A DNA stretch of 64,000 bases, from NCBI GenBank assembly GCA_009760855.2, contig WPIO01000057.1, forward strand, positions 376,001 to 440,000, given 5' to 3'. Each line of letters begins with the position of its first letter. The stretch's first letter is position 1. The position numbers and the translations under genes are program-made. This DNA is from Cristatella mucedo (taxonomy: Eukaryota > Bryozoa > Phylactolaemata > Cristatellidae). The notes beneath the pieces were generated by a model. That model had not been told where the DNA came from, did not search any database, and was given only the letters and a program-made list of their open reading frames with translations. Below are positions 54,001-64,000 of the stretch, in pieces.

Positions 54001-54692
54001 TCTGGGGCAGCTCTCCCAAAACTCCTGGATGTCTTTAGTTCTGTTTCTCACGCACCTGTTTCAGCACCCTAAGTTGCTTTGCATTCCTTACGCGTAGCCC
54101 GTATGCGTTCCCTATGTATTCGCCAATCGTCGCTTTCAGTCACCTATTTTTGTCTGTGGTCTCTCTTTTTCCACCTCTTTCTCTGAATCTCTTTCCCTCA
54201 CTATAGCCAATTGTTATCGGAGTGACAAAGGCTAAGCAGGCCATTGATTCATGACAATCAGCCGGCCTAGCATTGCAGTGCACCCACTACCAACTGGTTC
54301 CATGCAGTCAGTTAGAAATATTGGGCAAGGAGGTATAACACTGTCCTTTTCTCCCTTTTACTAATGCTGAATACCCTCTCTTGCTCTCATGCACTTAAAC
54401 CTTTCTCCCAATTCCACAACTCCACGTGCTTCTTTGACTTGCTCACATACTTTCAGGCTTGTTCCTATTAATTTGAACTGCATTGAATTGCGTCTGTAGT
54501 ACACACACTCTCTCTCACTCTCTTTCTCTCATTATCCCTTTTGTTCTCTTTATTTACACCGCCCTCTGTCTTAAGCATCTCCTTCATTCGCAGCCACTCG
54601 GGTGCATCAGGCACTCTTCGCCCCGTTTCTCTCCTAATTTCCTAGTAACTCACTCTCTCTGTGTCTCGTACTGGGTCTTAAGCACCTGAGCT
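54001..54692. other. unassigned, pyrimidine-rich
   Basis: CT-rich on the plus strand towards the microsatellite. No gene was recognised. Confidence 0.35.
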
Positions 54693-55504
<812 letters not shown>

Positions 55505-56820
55505 CCTTAAATTATACGTTGAAAATGATGAGCTGTGAGAAGTATTTTAGCGGAGATTCAAGCAACACCATTCCACTGAAACCTCGCTCCACCCTGTGCA
55601 TTAACTACTTTCTAACCAGCGATTATGACTACATTATTACTGCCCTCGCCCTGTTTTATGTATCAGCTGCGTTCGCCTCTTGCGTCGGCGTCGAGAAGTT
55701 TGACGCTGCCGATCGTGTTCAATGCGAGCTGCTGTGTGGTGCTCATGTCTTATTTAGCAGACCAGTCACCCATGGAGTTTCACGGGAGCTTTTTCTCGAT
55801 CCATTGCTGTTCTCCATTTTTAACGAGCCACTGGGATACGCGATTTAGACCCGTAGGATAGGGTATTGTGTCTATGCTGGCAATACCCGTATTGAAACGG
55901 AATGACGTATTTGTCCTTTAAATCCTCGGTACCCGCTGCAGCGACTTATAAACTGGATTTTTGCCTTGCAGTTATTTGATTGAATGAGTCGGATACTTTT
56001 CGTAAACTCAAAGGCTGTAGAAATCAAAGTCCAACTCAAAGAACACCCCCAACTTCCTGCAGGACTAGGAGACTTCGGTCGTCTAATTGGTGATGCTGTA
56101 ATGCGACCGTCGCCGTATGATCTGAATTGAGGAATCCTGTTTGATAGATGCTCAAAAGCATAAAGCGTCATTAAAAAATTGCTTCCACAGCCATTATGTT
56201 TGATACTTGTCTGAGATAAGACATTATCTATCAAGTGGCTTGCTACAAATTTAGTGAGTTCCTTGGTTGAATCTAGGCAGAAATACTGTAATTCTTTTTT
56301 GGCTGGGAAACCGATAAAAACCGTTTAGCTACTGTAGCTCTTGGTGAATGTGGCTGCAAGGCTAATCAACCAATTCAGGAGCTTTAGCCACGCGTCTCCT
56401 GTGCTAAAAGGAGCTGCAGTGGTTTCCGGTCGAACGACGGATACAGCAGCAATTTCTTACTCTGATCGACAAGACCAACAGTGGCTTGGTGTCTTCTTAC
56501 CTAGTTTAACTAACGCACGAGCACTAGCCTCCTTGTGCCCTCACATTGCCCTCAGATGCACTCAGATAAGAGCACTAGATTTGCTATTCTATTGCCTCCT
56601 CGCGTCCTCAGGTCCTCTACCGGCACTGCATTAGTTTTGCTATGCTTGAAGGTCGTTGGTGATGCTTTTGCTCTGAAGGTTCTAGACTGTAAAACTAGCT
56701 ACTACAATTCTCACGATTTGACACTCATTCCGTGCTGCCGATTGCGGCTTAGTCTTTCTCGCCGATATGAGCTGCTACTTTCATTTGACTCACTTCCTTG
56801 ACTGCTCTGCTGACTAAGCT
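55505..56820 (+). pseudogene. L2-B LINE, decayed copy
   Basis: Traces of L2-B RT in order: a TALALFYVSAAF equivalent of [31 protein letters not shown] (GVLQGSVLDPLLFSIYTQPL), a CTATGCTGGCAATACCCG equivalent of YADDTQ, NVAARLI, GCTCTGAAGGTTCTAGACTG and TGCTACTTTCATTTGACTCA. Numerous stops. Confidence 0.8.
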
Positions 56821-57010
56821 ACGCTTCTCATTGTATTTTAATTCAAGTCCTGCAAGTAGACAATCTTTTACTGCCAGCTTCAAGCAGTGCGATAGCCGAG
56901 AAATTAACATCTCTGCCATGAGATGTACTCTATAGCAAAGACTGGGAGAATTATTATCAGTCAGTGTCACGATTCTACCTGCTTGACCACTGTCCAGGGC
57001 TTCGGTGGTT

Positions 57011-57165
57011 GGCGATACCGAGTAAGAGAGAGATTGAGAGAGAATGATAAAGAGAGAGAGAGAGAGACGAGAAAGACAGAGAGAGACAGAGAGACAGAGA
57101 GACATAGAGACAGAGCGGAAAGAGAGACAGAGAGACAGAGCGGAAAGAGAGAGACTAGACGAGAC
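57011..57165. repeat. (GA)n / GAGACAGA repeat
   Basis: AGAGAGAC and GACAGAGA words in tandem, with two CGGAAAGAGA units. The reading frames across it are artefacts. Confidence 0.9.
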
Positions 57166-58124
57166 AAGAGAAAAGAAGCTCTTAGTCGTAGTAGGCCGAC
57201 CTTAAAGTGTTGGCTCTCTGTTGCTGCCGCATCTGCATTGAGGCTCGATGCATAGCGGTGCTCAATGTTCGATCCTGCCACGGTCGCCTTGAGCTCAGAA
57301 AAGCAGTCACATTGTATTCACACTTATTCGGCTCTGCTGTGCGAGATTGGCCAGGCTTCTATACTAGGACGCAGACAAGCAAGATGTTGTCTCGTTTTCC
57401 GTCGGGTCGGCGCGGAGCGTTTCAATTGCTTAGCTGCACCAAACCGCCACCAGCAGACCATTGTTTGTTATCTTAGCCCATTCACTGAAATACTAGAACG
57501 CCCGCCCTCTTCAGGCTCGACGCTGACAAATTGATTGAACACTGGTGGCAGCACTGGACTTGCACTCAAAGACCTGACGCCCCGCTTGGGCGTCGGCTGG
57601 TAGTTAACTAACTGCATTGCTGGCTAGCAGCATGTTTTGCTGATCGGTTCCATTCTGTCAGCACTCGGCTCTCCGCCCCCACGCCACTTATTTTTTGCCC
57701 TAAATCTCCATATCATAGCTGGTCTCGCAAAAGCATCGCATTCACTGATAATCAGTGGCTGACCCGGAATTTTTATATAGCTGCTAAACCTGCAAAATCT
57801 ATATGTGGGAGCGAGATCTCCCAAGAGTTTCATGTGGGCGGGGCTAGAGAGGCCATTATTACAAAAATTGCAGTGAAAAATCATAGTGTGTTTCTTCATC
57901 CCGAACCCGGTGGTTGTTCATCGGGTAAAACTAGGACGTGATTTCGTATCGGGGAGAGATGGAGCGTATACATAGGGGCGGTCCAGGTCACTACAATGCT
58001 GTAGTGGGTAGGGGCCAAGTACTCTCTCGCCCCTGGCTCGGTCGCTAGTTATAGTGGCGTTGTTCCTATCAGAGAATTGATGAGAATAAAGATTTGGCAC
58101 CCGCTAAGCCTTTGAAGATAGGGG
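57166..58124. other. unassigned stretch
   Basis: No repeat family or exon was recognised. Confidence 0.35.
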
Positions 58125-58325
58125 CTAATATTATTATAAATCAATTGTACAGCGTCTTACGAGAGCTTAACCTCTATTCAGGCGCTTCACATAAGCGCCA
58201 GGGTTCGAGCCAACCATCTCTCTCTTCAAATACATTAACTTAAACCTTTGTCGAGGCGAGAACCTTTACTTTGACCTTTTCCGAGGCGATAACCTTATCA
58301 CACGTTAAACCTGCACTGCCCAAGG
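58125..58325 (-). mobile_element. SINE2, minus strand
   Basis: On the plus strand: GAGAGCTTAACCTCTATTCA, GGCGCTTCACATAAGC, GGGTTCGAGCC and the AACCTTTGTCGAGGCGAGAA head: the SINE2 order in reverse. The head segment appears twice (58236-58262 and 58264-58300). Confidence 0.75.
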
Positions 58326-59325
58326 ATCCTTTTTAGGTCTACTGCTGTAACCAATGTACAGTCTGCCTCTTGTTGATGTAATCGACAAGTTCTATCAATG
58401 CCCGTACTTAAATAAAGATAACGAATTTGTACTTTTGCATGATCCTTCCCTGCCTTCTACCTGTCAAGCTCTCTCAGTTCCTTGCAGTGACTACAGTTGA
58501 CATCTACGCTTTGACTGCGGACGATTTTTTGGTAACGGAATGACGAAAATTCAGCCTACGCTAGCTGCATACACAGCAGGATATCTATTCCTAGTCTTTT
58601 AGCTGGCCTTTAGGTCTCTCAGTTCTCGCTTCCTTCCCGCCTTTCAGCTGAATCTGCTGTCGCATCAGGCTACTCATCTCATAACCCTCCCGTCTGACTT
58701 TGCTAATTAATTGTGCCCCTATGTAACTTCTAATCTTTTGCAGAGCCTGTCTTCAACCGCTTCGGCAATCAAAGCTTGGAACTTCCTGTCGATTGCCCTC
58801 CCTTCCTCTCCCGATTTGACATGACTTCCACAAAATCTGAAAACGCCCTAACGTTTAATTCAACCGAATTGATTGCCTTTTTTTGCTTCTGCATTAGGAA
58901 CTAGTGAGCTTGAATTTTTTCCTGAGTGCTTTCAGGGATCGTTTGAATACGGAGCTTATCGGAGGTCCTGGCGTCGGGCCCTAAGTACTCCATTATATGC
59001 TCTCTTTTATGCTGGCCTCAGTATCGTACTGGGGTGTTTTGCATGTTTGCCTGGGCAGGATACGGTGCTTTTCATTGACTCTTGATTATTTCTTGTCCCC
59101 TCGGGAGGGTTAAAGTGGCTGAATAAACATTCACTTCTTATTCTGTTGCTATAACTATCTCTTTAGTTGTATAAAGATATATTCACATAGAATCAAATTG
59201 AATAAGCTACCAAAAGTATAAATGGCTGAAATGCAAACTTGTGATTAGGAGTTCCCATGGGAAAGTCGAAGCTCTTAGCACGCCATAACCCGAAACGCTT
59301 TTAATCCGTAGCCACGCCCCTCTAG
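58326..59325. other. mostly unassigned; weak LINE-like traces
   Basis: 58660-58870 has a TCATTCAAAGCTTGGAA-type block and LP-F-SRFDM words reminiscent of the LINE C-terminal region (KAWNSLP, DLTTFK). It is too decayed to assign to a family. Confidence 0.3.
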
Positions 59326-59445
59326 GCCAGAGCTGAGCTAGCTCAACCAATTGGGAACAGCTTGAACTTGGATCACGTGCTCTGGAGCTTCCTAGATAAA
59401 GGTGTGATCCAGGTTAACCGCAACAGACTGCTGGCAGCTATTCAG
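59326..59445 (+). CDS. candidate coding exon, unidentified protein
   Basis: After CCCCTCTAG (acceptor) come 40 open codons ending CAG|GTAAGT, a near-ideal donor. The translation contains SLNLDHVLWSFLDKG and VIQVNRNRLLAAIQ, which look like a real amphipathic helical segment, unlike the repeat-derived frames nearby. I do not recognise the family. Its donor phase (0) fits the acceptor at 61262 if read GYFEIRFVKL. Splice signals and composition are the only evidence. Confidence 0.35.
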
Positions 59446-59571
59446 GTAAGTTGTGTCTCGGGTTTTAATGCTTAAAGAGCACCTGCCAGGTTCTTGGCTG
59501 CAACGTTTGACTTGGGCTGGCTCAGTAGCTGTATTCATGGTTACTAAACCACCTTACGAGCTTGCGATAAT

Positions 59572-59915
<344 letters not shown>

Positions 59916-60274
59916 TTCATAGCTGAAAGGCTAAGTGGATGTTGATGCACTAAGTACGTCTAAATTTGCGTCGGTATTGAAGCATCCAATAGGGTATCTG
60001 ATCACGCTAGTAGACTTCGCTTTTTCGAGAATTTGACTCTTCGGTGACTAAATCGGCCTGATCCACTTCTTGCAGTCTGGCTCTGAAGATCGTTGCAAAC
60101 GCTGTGTAATTTTCCTATGGTCCCGACCCCAGCTAGTCGGTCCATCTGAAACCTCATACCAGTAGCAGGATGAAAGGTTAGGGGACGGTTTTACAAGTAA
60201 AAGAGCAATGACGGTGCACGCAACGAAGAGGAACGATGTCGCCCCCCCCCCCGCCCGATGGCGAGTGGTGGCGA

Positions 60275-60410
60275 TAAAAATAATTATAATAACAATGCAC
60301 ATGATAAAGCTCCCTCAGAGAACTCAATCTCTTTCGAGGCGCTTTACATTTGCTGCCGCGATAGCGACAGCTGCTAAATTGTATTATATGTGGACAATGC
60401 AAGCGAGCGA
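60275..60410 (-). mobile_element. L2-A LINE 3' terminus
   Basis: ATAATTATAATAACAATGCA tail, CCCTCAGAGAACTCAATCTC and GGCGCTTTACATTTGCTGC. Only the terminal ~90 bp are clear. A C-run precedes it at 60241-60252. Confidence 0.85.
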
Positions 60411-60540
60411 GCCTATTACATGCTGACGTCGAAGCCATCGTATTGGCTGCTCCAGAGCGACTGGAGAGAAAAAGAGGAAGAGCGAGAAAAAAGAAAAAAG
60501 TGTGCGAGAGGATAAATAAAGGCAGAGATTAGGTTCTTTT

Positions 60541-60728
60541 GGTGAGCCGTCGTGGCACACTAGGTAAGGCGGTTGCTTTCACGACCTCCGTACAGAGGTC
60601 GTGGGTTCGATTCCTGCCGGTGAGCGATCCTTTATCTCACTGCAAGAGGTGGTGATAGGCGTAAAGGCTCTACTGTCGCTATACAAAAAGAGGCAGCTTA
60701 ATCAGCTAGGATCAATTTATTATCTATT
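60541..60728 (+). mobile_element. SINE1, well preserved
   Basis: GGTGAGCCGTCGTGGCACAC, TAGGTAAGGCGGTTGC, GGTTCGATTCC, CTCACTGCAAGAGGTGGTGA, CTATACAAAAAGAGGCAGC and AATCAGCTAGGATCAATTTA. Confidence 0.9.
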
Positions 60729-61262
60729 ATGTTCCCGCTGGGCTAGCGATGTCATACGATCAAGCTGACCCATCGCAGTATAGGGCTCAGTAAGCCGATA
60801 CTACCCGACGGCAGCGCCTCATTAGGTGGCAGGTATGCAAGGAGCCCGTCGGCCGAGTAGAGTGGCAGGAGGCTGGAGGACCCACACAGTGGTATAGCCA
60901 CGCCCTCACTAGCTCCGGCCAATCAATCCGTGTCCAATCATTAGCAGCCAGCCACTCGGCCACCTGGCATTTTGGAGAGAAATGTGAGAGTAAATCTAGC
61001 TTAGCAGCTATGAAGAGATAAATATGCCACTTGGAGCAATAACAGCATTTACTAGGCTCCCAACGCCTGTGGTGCTCCCGAAGCCCGGAACTCACTACCG
61101 ACGAACGTCACAACGTCCCCTGACATGATGTCATTTAAAAAGAAGCTTTTTTGCCCTCCACTAGTGAATGCCATATAGTACATCCAGCCCAAGGAACCGA
61201 CGCCTGTGAATATGAGCGCAGTAAGGGATACACTATGGTCTTTCTCTACTCTTGTGTTTCAG
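60729..61262. other. mostly unassigned; short L2-A fragment
   Basis: 61065-61150 carries GTGCTCCCGAAGCCCGGAAC, TCACTACCGACGAACGTCAC and CATTTAAAAAGAAGC, matching the KAWNSLP-to-TFKRN region of L2-A, plus strand. The rest is unassigned. Confidence 0.5.
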
Positions 61263-61344
61263 GGATACTTTGAAATCCGTTTCGTCAAGCTACCTCAGGC
61301 TAAAACAAGATGGCCGAAGAGCTTAAAAGAGCCATCGAGTTGAA
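61263..61344 (+). CDS. candidate exon between good splice sites, unidentified
   Basis: The acceptor CTCTTGTGTTTCAG ends at 61262 and the donor GTAAGT starts at 61345. Two readings are possible. (1) An ATG at 61310 in a strong context (ACAAGATGG) starts MAEELKRAIEL and runs into the donor, so this is a first coding exon. (2) In phase 0 from the upstream candidate, GYFEIRFVKLPQAKTRWPKS runs to a TGA at 61341, so it is a last exon. I recognise neither protein. Confidence 0.3.
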
Positions 61345-62384
61345 GTAAGTGGCCAGATGCATCCTTTATTCTTCACAGTGTGTATCTGCAACTGGATACT
61401 CAAAAGAGTACTGCTAGACACTATCATCGCTCCAAAGCACTCATTTGAGTTTCTAGGGGGAAAATTCATCGTCTGCCACCGGACTATGCCTGGGTGCAGT
61501 CTATCCTGGATCAGAATGAGATGGAAAGCACTTGTTACGTGCATCTTAACTTTAGGTTATACCAGCCAGATTCATCAGCTGATGCTGATGCTGTCATATT
61601 CTCTGCTGTTAAAGACGTTGGCTATCAATAATTACCTTTGTGTAGTGTTATTTATTGAAAAACATATTGAAATAGCCGGAATATATAACATATTGCCTGA
61701 CTGTTGTAGCTTATTGACCAGCCCTGCAGTCGTTGTGAATACCTACTCGGCTGCCCCTTCTCACAGTAAATTCGTGTTTTCTTTAGTCCAAAATTAATAC
61801 AATATGAAAGGGACATCACAATCTTGAAGGAGGGGCTATATATCGTTTCGGACGTGATTGTAACCAAAAGCTCCCGGCAGAATTGAAATGTCATAATGAA
61901 GCCTTCGGTGCATATTTTAACCTCGAATCGTGAGCCACAATGTACCAATTTTATCGGTTGAGCTATTTAATTCGTCTACCAGCTTGCACATCCAGAATGC
62001 ACTTACCCAGATCCAAATGCATGAACCTCAAGATGCTTCTTCCGAGCCCGGCACAGCCCTCTGGGCACCGCTACCGTCAGACATGTAGCAAAGGCCGAGC
62101 AGCAAGTGTCTTATTTCAGACATCGAACATGTTGTTCACAAAGAAGCCAAGCTGGACTGGATTACTAACTATGCACGTCGCCGGCAGATAGAGGATACCT
62201 ATCCTCTCTCTCTCTCTCTCTCTCTTGTTCACGTACCAGCCATCTTTTTATTGGCATGCACGTGGCTCGTTTTCGCACCGTGCCTGCAGATTTAACTGCC
62301 ACATGCCATTGTCTATTCCGATACGTTCGACAGTTGGAAGCAGGTTAGGTGAATAAATAGATAGATAACTCGACTGACAGGGCT
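61345..62384. other. unassigned; possible downstream exon; (CT)n
   Basis: After an acceptor-like TCTACCAG at 61975-61982 the frame reads LHIQNALTQIQMHEPQDASS, then a TAG, then SDIEHVVHKEAKLDWI and TNYARRRQIE to about 62190. It is phase-compatible with the ATG reading of 61263-61344 but has an in-frame stop, so it may be a broken or chance exon. A (CT)n run lies at 62203-62225. Confidence 0.2.
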
Positions 62385-62875
62385 CACCTTAAAGTTCTTA
62401 AGCTGACCCACAAGGCCCGCCACGGCTTCGCTCCTTCGTACCTAGCTGAACTGCTGCATCAGTTTCAGCCTGTTCGCGCCATCAGGTCCTGTGTGGACAA
62501 TAAATTAGCTGTCCCATTCCTCCGCTTAAAGACAGTTGGCGACAGAAGCTTTAGCTCTGCAGGTCCTAGACTGTGGAACTCGCTTCCACAATTCTTACGC
62601 AACGACATCTACTCTCCAACTGCCGACTATGGCACATCTTTTTCAGCGGTCCTGAACTGCTACTTCTATGCTACTCACTACCTCAACAGCTCTCCTGACT
62701 CTGCTATGCTTCCCACTTTCTCTTTGTTTCGTGAGACGAAGTCTGTTAGCTACCGAATGCGTACCGAAAGCCGCTTAGGCTGATAGTGTGCTACACAAAA
62801 CTCTCCTGCATAACACCCACATGATCTTAATGACTTTGTGGAGTTACAGGCGGAGATACATGACATTACATTACT
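62385..62875 (+). mobile_element. L2-B LINE 3' part, recent
   Basis: From TTAAGCTGACCCACAAGGCC (LTHKARHG) to ACATTACATTA. A 96-codon frame reads MDNKLAVPFLRLKTVGDRSF, SSAGPRLWNSLPQFLRNDIY and so on. It is nearly identical to 25400-25800, so it is a recent copy, 5'-truncated. Confidence 0.95.
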
Positions 62876-63520
62876 TACCACGGGCCATTGTCAAGCTCTG
62901 AACCCCCGACAGCAGGCAGCAGCTAGGTTTAATCGATTGGCAGGGCTCGAGTGCTATTTTTCACTCGTCAGCCAGTCATCAGCCGCAAGCCGCAAGTCAT
63001 AGTCCAGCCCTAAACCTCTCCACATCAGGCTGCAGCTTAGGTGAATGGATGCCTCCAAGACCCATCGTTCTAGGCCACATTTTCTTGTACACAGCACTGG
63101 ACACTTGGTTTTTTACTCAAAGGAATTGCGGCCCGATGAGCCGTTGCTTTAAACTATTGACGCAGTACTGCTGTTCCATGGTTTAATACATCTCCTGTTT
63201 GAGGAAGCAGGATGGAGCCACCATGTAGACATAGTTGGCTATCCTTCCATTCGACTTGCAGTGAAGGCACCCGTGCCACATTTCCGGTCGAGATTCTTCG
63301 TCCACGCATACAAAATCTCAAGATAAAGGGACTATGCCACCAGCGACTTTAGCCCTAGGGCTTCTTTCAGCCATATCACAAAATACTGAAGATGTCACAT
63401 TAGAGCCGGCTTCACATCGCTTTAGTAAGTGCCGTGTGTCAATGGCGGCTGCACATACCAGCAGAGTCTACTTGTGGAATAGTCTTGTGAGCTAAGTGGC
63501 GAAGGCTGCACATGCAGTGG
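62876..63520. other. unassigned stretch
   Basis: No repeat family or exon was recognised. Confidence 0.4.
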
Positions 63521-64000
63521 TTACGATAATAATAATAACAATAATGCACTTGGTAAAGTGCCCTCAGGCAACTCGATCTCTTTCTAGGCGCTTTACGTTT
63601 TCGGCAAAGGGAAACGCGTTTGAATGGTGAGTAATATCATGCTTGATAAACAACATGAACATGGTTAGGGGTGGCATGCACATGGGCAGCATGCAAGTTG
63701 GGTTAGTGGCAGCATGAACAGTGTCAGCACTCACATTCAATGGACGAATCACATGGATCCACTAAATTACGTCCCATAAAGTGTTTTTAAGTTCTTTTTA
63801 AATGTGTTCAAGACAGTTGATGTTGTAATTCAAGTCACGAGTGACTTCCAGTCTTCGGGAGCATACGAATTGAACGCACGGTCTCCAAAAGATTTGAGGT
63901 TTGTACGAGGTATTGGTAAGCCGTTGGATTCCGAAAGGCTAGTGGTACGAAGCTTGGCCTGGTGGGGCAGTTAATCTCAGAGATAGGCTGGAGCCGAAGA
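63521..64000 (-). mobile_element. L2-A LINE, minus strand, running off the window
   Basis: ATAATAATAATAACAATAAT tail, CCTCAGGCAACTCGATCTCT, GGCGCTTTACG, CATGGTTAGGGGTGGCATGC, then ORF-end sequence to the window edge (AGATAGGCTGGAGCC at 63981). Moderately diverged. Confidence 0.92.

Overview
This is animal (metazoan) genomic DNA. It has GT-AG spliced exons with vertebrate-like protein families, large repeat-filled introns, L2-clade LINEs, tRNA-derived SINEs, one Ty3/Gypsy LTR retrotransposon, a pogo/Tigger-like MITE and long GT, CT and TA microsatellites. I see no operons, bacterial genes or CRISPR arrays. A lipoxygenase exon and the dominance of L2 LINEs suggest a non-insect invertebrate or basal deuterostome, but the species cannot be fixed from the sequence.

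Two host genes are supported. On the + strand, 5376-20634 holds the 3' two-thirds of a protein O-glucosyltransferase 2/3 gene (KDELC/POGLUT2-3, CAP10 domain): eight phase-compatible exons giving 390 codons and ending in a KTEL ER-retention motif. Its fifth visible intron appears to be a GC-AG intron, and a candidate poly(A) signal lies at 21431. The signal-peptide and filamin-domain exons were not found and probably lie before the window. At 41989-42171 (+) is the terminal exon of an animal lipoxygenase, with an AATAAA 130 bp downstream; its last residue is Lys, where the family normally ends in Ile. Weaker exon candidates lie at 59326-59445 and 61263-61344.

The rest is mostly mobile DNA. Two L2-like LINE families recur on both strands. 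L2-A has an (ATT)n tail and its best copy, at 44946-47290 (-), keeps a 671-residue reverse-transcriptase reading frame. L2-B has a TTACA-repeat tail and its best copy, at 22733-25815 (+), has an APE endonuclease and RT but several lesions. A third, diverged LINE (L2-C here) is seen as fragments. Two tRNA-derived SINE families are present. SINE2 shares its 3' end with L2-A, which suggests L2-A mobilises it. SINE1 carries a hairpin with a compensatory change between copies.

A complete, young Gypsy element lies at 26019-30641: 413-bp LTRs differing at about 5 positions, a 5-bp target-site duplication CTGTC, and an uninterrupted 1200-residue Gag-Pol. A CpG-rich block at about 35660-37400 is unexplained. 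I found no convincing novel multi-gene system; the most interesting signals are the GC-AG intron with the KTEL end, the lipoxygenase C-terminus, and the SINE/LINE relationships.
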